A stretch of 64,000 nt of DNA. Origin: Trichoplax sp. H2. Lineage: Eukaryota; Placozoa; Uniplacotomia; Trichoplacea. The notes under the pieces are model-generated. The model did not search any database. It had not been told where the DNA came from and saw only the letters and a program-made list of their open reading frames with translations. This document shows, one piece after another, positions 25,310 to 37,410 of the stretch. The DNA is taken from positions 62,001 through 126,000 of the forward strand of contig NOWV01000045.1 in NCBI GenBank assembly GCA_003344405.1, given 5' to 3'. A program made the translations under genes and the position numbers. How positions within the stretch are numbered: position 1 is the stretch's first letter; each line of letters begins with the position of its first letter.

Positions 25310-28300
25310 TTAGTCAAAGATTTGGCAATAAACCGTTATAATTGCATAATTTTCTAAATCAAGCACAGGAATTATGGTCGTACAAACATTTGAAGCATCA
25401 GTTTTATCTGTTTCTTGGAAAAAATCTTTAATACCTATCGCACGGCATCAAGAGAAAATAGATTTTAAAAAACTTAAAGTCACTTTAATACAGAGCCAAT
25501 TAATTAATAACAAAAATTCAATTAAATATGACTTATAATACTTTGCATGTATTTTTAGTATATTGCTGTTATAGGTAGCCATAATACACTTTCATGCAGA
25601 TAGACATAGTAAAGTACATCGTCAATACAAACCTAATTGGATCGATTTTTCTTGTTCATCAATCTCGGACTTGTTATAAAATATCTTTACACATAAAATT
25701 TGTTGCCAACTACGATGGCTCTGCTGCAATGCTGAATGCAGTTGACGATAGAGAGCAGAAGTGATTTTTCTAATATCAAACGTACACGTCCCGCTATCTT
25801 TTTCTCCATTAAAATCTAAATAATATATGCATACACGTACCAATACATAAGGATCGAGATAATCCATCATCCATTAAATTTAATAATCAAAAAATAAATC
25901 AGCAACTTACATAAAGAACTTAAGTATAGGCATGATTTATTGTAATCATGCATATAGCTCTTTGTGATAATCTTGAATGGTTCTATTTTGCTATCCAAGA
26001 CTAATTTCACTATTTTCAATTGACAATTAAAAAGATAATGAATTCACGTATATGCTTGCAGATTAATTAATACTTTAAACAAGTTTAGCTATTATATATG
26101 TAGAATATTAACTTCGATAATTTCCTTCTCTGCAAGCAATAATTTGCCATTCGATATTGGCATTTTTTGGAAGGTCTGGTATAACAACAATAACCATTGG
26201 ACACGTAGCTTTGTCTATATCCACCTAATTGAGAATGAAAACCATTAACTGATATCAAATAAGACAGATATGCACATCATTTATCCTTTCAGTCAAACCA
26301 ACTAACATCTTTTAGATACTTCTCTTGCATAAAAATCCATATTTCACGAGCTATACGCATATATCCAGATTTAGTTACATAACAAATGGCAAAGACTACA
26401 TCTGCGAGTGAAACATCACTATCGATCTTGCCAAGGATTTGATTGGTATTATAAAGTGACGCGACGCCTTCGTCCCTAATATCTCCCATAATCAATTTCA
26501 TCGATCCTGGCACAAGACCGATTTGTCCAGCCACAAATATTGTATTACGGAGCTAATTAAAAGAATTTAAATGTTACGTTAGTTCATAAGATTATATATT
26601 TATTTAGAATTCTCTACCATTTATGTAATTCAAAAAAACTATGCATCTTAACCCTATGAGCTTGACTATATGGGCCAATATTTGCTGGTGCCCAATGAGA
26701 AATACTCTGAACATGTAGAACATCATGGATAGCATTCAATTCCGAGTTATCATCTTTACTCGTAAAGCTTGAATCAGCTAAATACTTGAATATCAAACAT
26801 TCCAAACTTAATTTTGCATCCATCAATTCAACCTCTATACACGCTCTAAAATACAATTAGAAAAATCAGTAAGAAGTTTATTTCAATTATCAACTGAATA
26901 ACAGCTATACCTTGCTGGAGGATTTAAATTGAAGAACTTTTTGTACGTAAGATTGATACTTCCAAATTCTCTCATGTCACTTGTATATAAATTAACAAAA
27001 AGGATATCATCCAGGTTTAGATTTTGTTTCTGTAATATGTCTATAATGATTAAAAAAGAATAATACAGCAATTAAATCCAAGCTTTAACGATAAACAAAG
27101 CATTACATTGTATTGTATCAACGCTATGTTCTGGCATAGTTAACTAACTAATCAGAAGTTCCATGACTCGCTGCGTTTCCTCCGATGCAGTTCCTCGAAT
27201 ATCAGACTTTAAACCGTGCACATAGTGGTAACACCCACAAGATTTGAGGGCTACAACATATTTAAATTTACCACAGTTATAAAATCAATCAAACTCCATG
27301 CTCGGCAACCAAAAACAAAACCATGCGATATGGAAATGTACAGTAGTATAACAACCTGGGAAACTGCAATTCATAACATTCACATCACTTTCAACCGCTC
27401 TTAATTCATGATACTCGCTCTCCAAATAATTATTCTAGTATGTAACATCAAATGTGTTAAGTAACCATATCAAATTATAAAATATCATCGTCCTACTGGA
27501 ACCAATCAGCAATCGTGCTATTGCCATAAAGGTGTACAAAGAATGATTTCAGAATACTCACAGTGCTTATTTCGCAACATTTGCGTAAATTAGCAACCGC
27601 TGTAGCCCAGGGATTCTCTTGAGCCGAAACCACCGGTTGTGGTATACCCTAGTAGTAGAAAGTCGAACGCGATATCATCAAGGATATTCTTTTATCATGC
27701 AATTATTAAAAAAGTCTTACATCTTTAGCCTGCAAATGCATTTCCTGAAATCTTAAATACCCTACAGGCGCGAAAGCATCATCTGAATGTATCAATATTT
27801 CCTGCCTATCACTGTTTATTAAATTAAGGAATTAAGCAATACAACTAAAAAAGAATATTTTCCTTTCCTATGATGAAGTTATTGATGACTTACATAATAA
27901 TTTTTTGAGTAAAAAGTGGACAATCCAGTGTAAATGTTTCATATTCTCCACCTTCACCACATATGTTTAATCCATACTTTTGATTCTAAAGAAGTTATCG
28001 TTAAACAATCATATCTAGTCAATCTAAGGAGAGAAACAAAGCGACATAGATAAGCTTACAAATCTTCTCATCACTGGAGCTATTTCTTGAAGACTTTTAC
28101 CAAGGTGCTTCTGAGGCTCTAAGCCTAAAAAGTAGGAAGTCAAAAAATTTATTTAAATAATCACATCTTTTATTATAGTTATCAGAAGGGTCAGCTGAGA
28201 CAAATAATATGAAGAAGTAACATTAAATTCATTCATAGTTAAATACAATAGCTAATGGAATGTTTTAATTTAAAAATTACTACTAGAATATTTAAGAAAA

Positions 28301-30049
28301 CGTCATAGTTGTCAGATTATGATAATTTATTATTTGTATAATGGTATGAAGTACCACGATCTACTGTACTTCTTTAAATACCTAATGCTGCAACTTTGAT
28401 TATTCGAGCATCTATGCCATCGTCGATCATCTCCATAAGAAGATCTTGTTGGTCCCTTTGCCATAAATATGCTAGACTAACTAATCCAAGTCGGGAACAC
28501 CTATGCGGAAGTGATTTCATTACGTGCTTACCTAACATTTCAAACTATCACCAATTACTTATTCCAATAAATTACACTCACACATTTTCTACTCTAACCC
28601 TTTGATAATTAGATAGTATGGCACCAACAGAGACTGCTTCAATTTCGATATCGTTCTTGTTTCGGTTAAATAAAAGATAAATGCAGTCCGAAATTATCTA
28701 AAGTATATATATCCTAATTTCGTCGAATATTACTCGAAAAGTTGCAATTTACCTAATAAGGTACAGTAATGCTTTTTTGCTTAACTCAAAATACACGATA
28801 TCATAGATAGAAATTAAATTGAAATTTCATATACTGTCAGTAAATTTGAATAATTTCCAAATGCATTGCGAATTAAGAGGTTGACGGACATCATTACGCA
28901 ATAGATACCAGCAAAAATTTTTTATTTATATACGTATGTATAATGTACTTTGCACATACTACATATTGTATTTATGTATGCGTAATAGTTTGCACAGTTG
29001 TGTGCGCGTATACAATGCGCTAGCACAGAATACTCTAAGCTTTGTAATTTTTATTTATTTTAAATACTTGTGCACTCAAGGTTTCTCCGTATCGTATTGT
29101 ACGAACAAATGACTTTACTATTGCTTTGCAGATTACTACAATAACTACCAAAGCTTACAATTATTCTATAATCCAATAAATCAGGTAACCTATTGAAGCA
29201 ATGACGATCAATGTATTAGTCATTATAATTATTTTACATACTTGTACTTCTTTCAGTAACTCATACAAATCTTCCACTTCGTCTTTTGCAGTAGGTGAGT
29301 AGTAACGATCAGTTGCAATAGAGGAACCTTTGAGAGGGTGACGATACAGCGGTAAATTCATTGCGTCGGCATATAAGTGGATAGCTTGATGACCAACCGT
29401 TTGAAACATATAACTATCTAATTCATCTAAGAGAAAATTTCACGAATTAGGAATAAATCGGTGGTTGACTATTCAACATATTGCGCTCATTATTGTATAT
29501 TATATTTTTTACCTTGACTTCCATCCGGGTACAAATTAGCTAATGCAACTATCTGATGACCATGCCGTACACATTCTAGCATGTTATAGCAGCTATCTTT
29601 ACCCCCGCTTGAAGTGTAGTACAAAGAATGCAATACATTAATTAATAAATAGCTAGTATTAGACTACCATTGAACCAAGTAGTATAGTACATTCTTTGTA
29701 CCGTGTAACTCAAATGATACTGCGGTATCATAGTTTAAAAAATAGCTAACACTTGAGTAAACTCATCATAAATATAGGAATACGGCAACATGTCCGCAAC
29801 TACAAGTACAGTGGGCTAAGAAATCCATTTTATGCGAAACTGATTAACTCTGTATGACATTGCAACATCGAAGTTTCGGTACTAAGTACTATGTTTTAAT
29901 AAAAATAAGAGTAAATAAATATTGTAAACAAATAGTTGGACGACTGAAGTCGTACGAATTATTAATTATTATTAATCCATACCTTGTATACTATCAATAT
30001 TTTCAAATCATGTTTACTACCGTTACCTTATCAAGGCTACTGTTTTCAT
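25310..30049 (-). CDS. DPH6: Diphthine-ammonia ligase DPH6, long form with two RidA-like domains
   Basis: 17 exons, 674 aa: 30027-30049, 29513-29607, 29242-29426, 28582-28655, 28382-28500, 28060-28124, 27894-27985, 27721-27811, 27558-27648, 27149-27250, 26911-27040, 26653-26845, 26307-26552, 26113-26224, 25911-26009, 25633-25815, 25310-25434. DPH6 performs the ATP- and ammonium-dependent amidation of diphthine on elongation factor 2. The PP-loop SGGKDS (residues 8-13) spans the first splice; SYMFQTVGHQAIHLYADAM, DEVEDLYELL, YLWQRDQQDLL and GEGGEYETFTLDCP follow. Two YjgF/RidA-like units come next: VHGLKSDIRG..LFVNLYTSDM..NPPARACIEVEL, and HWAPANIGPYSQAHR..FVAGQIGLVPG. A C-terminal region (about 540-674) follows. 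Yeast Dph6 is about 685 aa; mammals have only the first 270. Exon 9 must use the donor at 27557 (not the stronger GTGAGT at 27561) to keep the Rid fold in frame, and the exon 15 acceptor could be 26001 instead of 26010. Confidence 0.92.
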
Positions 30050-30194
30050 CTTAGCACGTTTTTATCCTTCTTTTACCTATATACAAATATATAGAGAGTG
30101 GATGTATTCAGCGCTTCCGTTGTCAGAGTTTGCAGTTTGATCATAATTTTACGGGACCAATCAGTCTAATAAATTAATAGCTAGTAACAGCGTT

Positions 30195-31060
30195 TAAGGT
30201 TATCAATATACATGTATATATGGATAGTTATAGTTTATAAATTATAGCTAAATGATCAACAGTAACCTCTGCATTGCAATAATCGTATTTATTAATCGCA
30301 TTTAATCGTATATACGCACTAAAATGAAAGCGAGTAAGATTGAGCTTTCTAACTTAGCGTGTATTACCGATGAGATAAAAATGCAACTGGTTCAATAAAA
30401 AAAATTAAGGTTATCAAGATGCAGCTGAATACGAGTAGTTTACAAATTGCAAATAAATGACTAACAGTAACCTAGGTACACATTACAATAATGGTCCTTA
30501 GCACAGCATTTAACTGCATTCGATGCATAAAGTGAAAGTAGTTATAAAGCGAGCCTCTGGTCGAGTATCAATCAACGTGTTAGGCGAAATTACAAAATAC
30601 TAAATGATCGAATTTAGGTTATCAAGGTGCAGCTAATACAATACGATTAGTATCGTTTGTTTACAAATTGCAACTCTATGATCAACAGTAGGTTATACGT
30701 TACAGTAATCGTATTTTAGTATCTATGATCACATATCCTCACTAAGTGAAAAGGAGTAAGAGTGAGCTTTCTTATCGATTATTACCAAAGTGAGTTAAGG
30801 AAAAATTACAAATTCCTCTGCTGTAGTATGTAATCCAATGTACTGTATATCTAAAGGTTATCGCGATATGGCGATGCAGCAAAGTACGGTAAGAGTTGTA
30901 GTTTGCAGATCATCGTTTGCAAATACTAGTTTAAATATTAGTTTACAAGATTGCAATTTAATTCATTATCAACAGTAGTCCTAGAGATTAGAATTACCGT
31001 TTTTAGTATCGTATCTAATCGCATATACTTACTAAATGAAAGCGAATGATGAGAGTTGCT
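30195..31060. repeat. Diverged tandem repeat, about 210-240 base period, four units
   Basis: Unit starts marked by AAGGTTATCA/TAGGTTATCA lie at about 30195, 30406, 30614 and 30853. Each unit then has a GATGCAGC-like segment, GTTTACAAATTGCAA, AACAGTA and a TACTAAATGAAAGCGA-like end. Confidence 0.75.
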
Positions 31061-31476
31061 TGGTATTGAGCAGCTGCAATAAGCTCAATTGCGATAGCTT
31101 GAATACTGTGCTCTAGATATAGATACTATCTAGATAGGATACGTAAATCACTCACTAGTCTATAGTGGTGTATTATGACGCTTCCTGGATTGTTCTAGCG
31201 GTAATTGTTAGTCTGTCATGCGCAATAGGCTAATCTATCAGTACTGTAAGGAAGCGATTATAGTGACATTATTTTTGCTAGTGACTCCTACTATACAAAG
31301 TATAACGTATATTCTGTGGTCAAAATTAACGATTATTATAGTATTAAGCAATAGATAAGTATATCGTGGCAAAAATAGTGTCACTACCGGAAGACCATCC
31401 TGCTATTCGTACTGATATCCATACAGTACGCTTAGACCTGACGTACGCCACGTCAGAGTACAAGAGCACAGTACTA

Positions 31477-31584
31477 AAATCACAGTACAGTACAGTATTG
31501 TACATACCGTACTGTACACTGTACACTGTACGGTACAGTACGGTACGGTATAGTACAGTACAGTACTGTACTAACTGTACTGTA
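31477..31584. repeat. GTAC-centred palindromic repeat cluster
   Basis: An almost uninterrupted run of CAGTACAGTAC, CCGTACTGTACACTG and GGTACAGTACGGTACGGTA units, able to pair with itself in many registers. Confidence 0.9.
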
Positions 31585-31885
31585 CTGGCATCCTCAGTCA
31601 ACAAAGCTACACTGCCAGCCCAAGATGGAGGAAAGGCTTTCACTCTGTGCAAGATAATCCATCCTATATACGTTTGAGAGCAATTTCGTACTGGAAATTA
31701 CTGCAACCTATCCATTAATTAACTCTACGTTGGAAAGATTAATTGAAATTTTGATGATCGTATTTGGTATTCTCTTCCTTTGATTTATAGACGATTAGAA
31801 AAGCTCAGTTACGTCCAAACTTTGATCAAGTTTTCATCTAGTCTTGACACCAGTCTACGTTCATCCATAACCTTAAAAAGCCAAG

Positions 31886-34800
31886 ATGTCGTGGCTTTCC
31901 GGTTTAGCTGATAAAGCCGAAGGTCTATTAAATAACTTAGATCAATCAGCAGCCAGTGCATTAAATGAATCTAATCTCAATCGATCTACTGATTCTCCAA
32001 TGGCTAAAAATACTGGCAATCAAGATTTGAAATCAGGCGGATTTCAATCTATCGGCCTCAATGCTGGTATGACTTCCTTACAATCCAATGTACAGCCAAA
32101 CGTGCAGTCTGATCGTGCAAAGGATGCGAATAATAGCAAATATTTGTCACAAATGAGCGCACCTCGAGTAATTCGTCCTGGATCAAAGAGTAATATGCCA
32201 ACTTCCAATAAACGCAAAAGTGAAGATAAATTATTCGAATTTTTAAATAGTAATGATACTGATGTCAAGTCTAATGTTAACGTTCTCAATGATAGACGTC
32301 ATGCTAGCAATAGTAGTATGAATAGCAATAGTCGTAGTACTTCTCCAAATCCTGTTAAAAACAGTAAAAGTAACTCGAGAAGAACGAGTGAGGAAGATAA
32401 TAACGGCATTACTTTCAATGCTGATGGTAAAGCTAGTTCTGGAAATGATCCTATAACTGGTAAGGGCATGAGTTCAATTTATCTTCATTCAAGTCTTGAC
32501 TTCAATGTCTATTTCAATCGTTATATTTTCTTGTATTAATTAAGAACCAACTAAATGATAACTGTAATTTGTGGGATATAATGTATAGCACAGGTAAAAG
32601 TATGATCCTAGTAATGGGCAATTCTTAAAGTGAACTATATTGCCATTAAACATGAACTGCATAATCATACTTATACATTTGCCATACATGATATCCTACA
32701 AATTACAATGTATTGATGTTAACATAAATATGCTATCAAGCAATTTCTTGCTATAATTTACTGTAGGCTTCAGTAAATACCATAGAAGCAAAGTTTAAAA
32801 TAAGTTTTACAACACTTAAGAGCTGGTGATTCTTTAGTTAATATTATCCATTTGATTTGATCATATTTACTTATCTTATAATTACGAAAGCTGCCATTAA
32901 GACTATCAAGTAATATAGTCCATGGGAAAATTTATGGGATTAAGAAACTGCACTTATCATTTCATACATTTTCACGAAGAACATTTACCGTCAATAGTAA
33001 TCTTCACATTATCATGTATACAAAATTTTAAGGCCCTTTGACGTAATGATGGTCATACTGTATTACACTTACCAATGGGATAAAAAGTAACAAACATATT
33101 TCAAGAAATTGCAGGATAGTTAGTATTGTAAGACTAAGTGCAGTATAATATGTTCTGCAGCCATTCGGATAGATTTACCATCATGTATTCGGTACGTTTG
33201 TTATATTATGAATAGAAGAGCGCCTATAAAAATTTATATCGATGCCAAAACTATCAAAAGTGGCATCAGTGTATTCTAAACGCATACAGTATATTTATAA
33301 TGTTATAATGGTATGATGAACTGCAGATTCTCAGTTATTAATACTATATCATTTCGCTCATTCCTCAAATTTTACTAACTGTAGACTTATATTCTTACGT
33401 ATCTTTAAGATCGTACTAAAGATACTAGGGCGGATAATGTGGATAGCAATGACACTAATAATGATGGCCACACCATATCTGGAAATAATGATCGAGCTCG
33501 TCGTAATAATCATAATACAGCGCAGACAAAGAAAACTATAGAACGGCAAAATGGTATGGAATTGGAGATTAAATTACTAAAGAAGGAAATTTCGTCACTA
33601 AACGAAGAATTACATGGCAAATCTGAAAAGTTCAAGTATAACCTAGACTGTACGTAACTAACCTTATTCTTAGTGAAAAAAGTATGTTCCGCTAGGTAAC
33701 CATTTACGATTGTTTTAATTTATTAGCCTTAACTAAAGCTGAGAACGATATCGAACAACTAAAACTTAAGCTGAAGGAAGCCGATAGTAACTTTAATCAT
33801 TTAAGTATCAGTAATCATGATATGAAGATGAGTATCGATGCTAAAGATTCGCAATTAGCAGTCTTAAAAATTAGATTGAAAGAAGCTGACGATGAACTAC
33901 GGAAGAAGAATGAAACTCTTGATAAAATACAACAAGAGAGAGACAGGTACTTCTGTAAAATAGAAATTGCTGAGTATAGTACAATACAGTATATTCAATC
34001 TTATTATTGGTCTGTGCGATCTTGTTCTCAAATTAACTACAGGCATTAAAGTAGCTTTTACTATTGTTTGTAAATAGGGTTCTCCAGCATCACAATAATT
34101 CAACGGATGCACATAGTGAAGCTTTGGAACTCTTAAAAGTTAAGTTAAAAGAAAGTGAAGAAATTTATCAGCGTGAAAAATCTGATCATGACGCACTGAA
34201 GGTATGCAAAATTAAATATAGACAATTATAATCATACATAGTAGTGTGTGTTTAGGATATCAGAAATAAACTTGTAAAAAATTAATTCTGTATTGATAGA
34301 GCGATACGATGGAGAGACAGCATCAACTCGAAATGGAGAAAATATCCCTAGCCGAAGAACTTACTGCTTTACGACTTAAAATAGATGAGGGCCAAAGTAG
34401 GATATAACCGTACGAACACTGTAATCATGTGATATATACGGCATAATAATGCATATCCTGTATTACACTTTAGAGAGAATTGAAGAATTAAATGGTCAAT
34501 TGCGAACATCAAAAGCTACCATAGATTCAATTCGTCAAGAAAATGCTGATTATAAAGTTAAAGCCACAAGAATATTACAAGTAAAACACCTCATTGTACT
34601 TGTGTTATTCATAATTTTATAAATTATTAATTATAATTTACCTTTAACAGTCCAAAGATAAGGTCATCACCAAATTACAGGATGGTATTGACAGTGATGA
34701 CAAAAATGCATTTATTAATCTTGGACTTGAGGAAATGAGGAAAGAAAAAGACATGATTAGAGAAGAGCTAAGCCAGCGTCAAACTGAAAATGATGAACTT

Positions 34801-36205
34801 AGACGTGAATTACAGGTATTACAGTATATAAAAGGAAATTTTTTCTAATTATTATACAAATTAATGAGAACTACGTAATGTTGTAATACGATAATTTAGG
34901 AAATCGAGCAGAATTACCAGGATGAGCTCATATCGCTACGTGATCATATTAGTAGCCTAGAAGATAGTCTGAATGAAGAAAAACAGAGACGAGATGATTC
35001 TGAGCAAGATGCTGTTAAGCTACAAATGGTAAATTAGACTACTCTAACAGAACTAATGTTCTTCAGGGTTACAGCTAGTGATAACGTCTCTATTGCACAT
35101 TTTTATAGCAAGTTCAGTATCTTCAAAATGAACTTATGGTTCAGAAAACAAATCTTCATCAACAGAAACAGGTATTGCATACCGTATATGCATACAATAT
35201 AATCCTAGTATCAGTTTTACATTTTACTTTCCACTTAGGCGACGATTATCATACAATAGTTAATACTTCTATTATTTTTTTTAGAAATATGAGGATGAAA
35301 TTGAGAGACTAAAACTTCGTGTAAGACGCTTGAGAGATAACTCAGCCTTGGAAATATAGTTAAAATATTCGATATCTTGTTGTAGAATGTAGATTCGCCT
35401 AAAAATCAACGAAAGGATACTGAACTTGAGGACAGAATTAAAAGCTTAACTGAAAATCTAATTCAGAAACAGACTATTATTGAAACTCTGAATACAGAAA
35501 AGAATTCTCTAGTATTACAAATGGAACGATTAGAGGTATTATTTCTTTAGAGTAGACAAATAAAACTAATTAATTATTAAAGTCGATCCAAATCGATACG
35601 CACCAACTTTCAGAAACAGTACCGCGACATTATTAAATATAACGAGGGGCAAAACAAAATTACAATTGAAATGCCGGAAGCGCAAAATGACGTTGTAGAT
35701 GAAGGAGGTGAGATATTTTTGATCTTATTTTAAGCTGTATAGTATCCATTACACCAATTTACTTACAAATATTGCTATACATTAGGTGTCCGTATGAGAT
35801 CAATATCATCAATTATACCCGGAGATGATTCATTTTCTGCAACTCAAAGCACAATTTCGCATCGTGTTAAAAATGCTGCTAATGCCTTAGATAGCGCCAG
35901 GTAGGTTTTATCAATAAGATTAAAAGATAACAGCTTTTCTAAATTTTTAACTATGCCTTGCCACTACCTCTAGTGCCAGAATTGGCCGATACTTAAGATA
36001 TTATCCTGTAGCTCGCCTTTTCAGTATATTCTATGTGGTAAGTACAATTCTCCATATTTGAAATGAACTTGATCTAATGTTGTCTAATCGTTTATCTTTA
36101 CCTTTATTTCGATAGATTCTTTTACATCTATGGGTAATGTTCGTATTGCTGACGTATAGTCCCGAAATACATAACGCGCACAATCCTCCGCCTAAATCCA
36201 ACTGA
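31886..36205 (+). CDS. GOLGA5: Golgin-84 (GOLGA5), Golgi membrane tether
   Basis: 15 exons, 755 aa (human 731): 31886-32459, 33410-33649, 33727-33946, 34078-34201, 34300-34396, 34474-34580, 34651-34815, 34900-35028, 35109-35171, 35285-35320, 35386-35535, 35614-35707, 35786-35900, 35974-36037, 36116-36205. Golgin-84 is a tail-anchored coiled-coil tether of the cis-Golgi rim that captures intra-Golgi vesicles. The N-terminus MSWLSGLADKAEGLLNNLDQ is diagnostic. A Ser/Asn-rich linker (about 30-270) is followed by heptad-rich sequence (about 270-670), including AKDSQLAVLKIRLKEADDEL, KVKATRILQSKDKVI and ENLIQKQTIIETLNTEKNSL. The C-terminal anchor (YYPVARLFSIFYVILLHLWV then MFVLLTYSPEIH) ends 14 residues before the stop. 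It is divergent from DPH6 and tail to tail with syntaxin-5, a SNARE of the same compartment. Confidence 0.96.
32460..33409 (+). other. Golgin-84 intron 1 (950 bp)
   Basis: By far the longest intron of the gene. It contains loosely repeated phrases around AACTGCATAATCATAC and AACTGCACTTATCATTTC, and no exon. Confidence 0.6.
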
Positions 36206-37410
36206 AAATGTACTTAGCTTAATTTTTACTGTAACTAAAAGCTATTTCTGCATAATTTATACCAAGATATTAAAATACCCTATAAAAAATTTTATGTTGT
36301 AAAATATTTCAAAGATCATTTACATTTTAAAGAATAATATTGAATGAAATTCACCTGCTTACTAGATATCTTAAGAATATTATCAAGATTGTTTGATAAT
36401 GTTATTTGTTGCATATCGAATCACTACCTAAATATGAATATCTTTGAAATTAATTTACATTTAAAATGTATATATACCAAACGTACATATACACTTACGT
36501 AACGTAGTTGAAAGCAATCTCTGTGGCGCATATGTTTTAAATTCAGTCTAATGTAATCTGTGATCGTAGAGCAGTAACTAAAGTTATACCATTTTATGGC
36601 GTCATCCTGTAAGATACGAAAATGAATGCTGAGTATTTATGGCCTGAAAGATATAAAATACTTCAGGTTTTTTTCGAAAAATTATCGTATTTAGCCTGAA
36701 AATCTGAAAAGAAATCCAACCGTAGCATCACTATATTGTCAATATCTCCAGCGTATGCTATGTTTTTGCTGGTTGACTTTAGGGTTAATTGGAATTATTC
36801 AGACCGTTATTACTTGACTCGATTCAACACAGTATTATAACTTCATCTTTATTGAATAATTTTTATTATTTGCCGAAGTTCTAAGATATAGCATTAGCAT
36901 TTGTTGACTATTCATGACAGAATGTTGCACACCGTCATATCGTAGCTAAAATCCACTGAGTGTGGCTTCGTCCAATAAAAACGCTAATTGTTTGCTTTAA
37001 CAACGTAACTGCAGCTGTTACTGGAGCAGCGTTAATAAAATTAAACACTATTACTACTATATGAAGTAAAAGACGATTCATTAGTTATAGGTCTTTCGAT
37101 TATTAATTATTAGCAAATCCAATGGTATTAAGATAATGTATATATAATTAATTAACTGTGAGTACATAATTTTAAGTATTGCACGTAAATTTAGTAATAT
37201 TTTTCTACCATACATTACAGATACGTACATATAGCAATGTTTACGAAGGGCAATATAGGTTTTTATATGTCCTATTATACATTCATGACTTTCGAAACAA
37301 TCTGGTCAATGATAACTTTTTCGTTAGCATTATACTGCATATAAAATTTTCTGCAATTTTTTAGAACGATTAAAATTTCGTAACTTTTACTGCATAACAT
37401 GAGCAATATC
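36206..37410. other. Golgin-84 / syntaxin-5 tail-to-tail spacer
   Basis: 1.2 kb of AT-rich DNA holding the two 3' ends. No gene, RNA or repeat unit could be supported. Confidence 0.55.

Larger units (their letters stand above)
30050..31885. promoter_or_regulatory. Bidirectional spacer DPH6 / golgin-84
   Basis: The 1.8 kb between divergent ATGs contains a four-unit diverged tandem repeat (30195-31060), a locally GC-richer patch with an ETS-like CCGGAAG (31387-31393), and a GTAC-palindrome cluster (31477-31584) about 300 bases upstream of golgin-84. No coding exon was found. Confidence 0.6.

Noticed and set aside
25829-25870. Possible extra DPH6 exon reading MMDYLDPYVL
   Set aside because: Splicing exon 15 directly to 25815 keeps phase and a sensible domain. 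The frame upstream reads through intron-like sequence.
31344-31677. Overlapping open frames on both strands rich in Tyr/Cys/Thr/Val
   Set aside because: They are translations of the GTAC palindromic repeat, which is open in several frames. Similar frames at 41442-41747, 42166-42510, 12555-12758 and 4655-4930 have the same cause.
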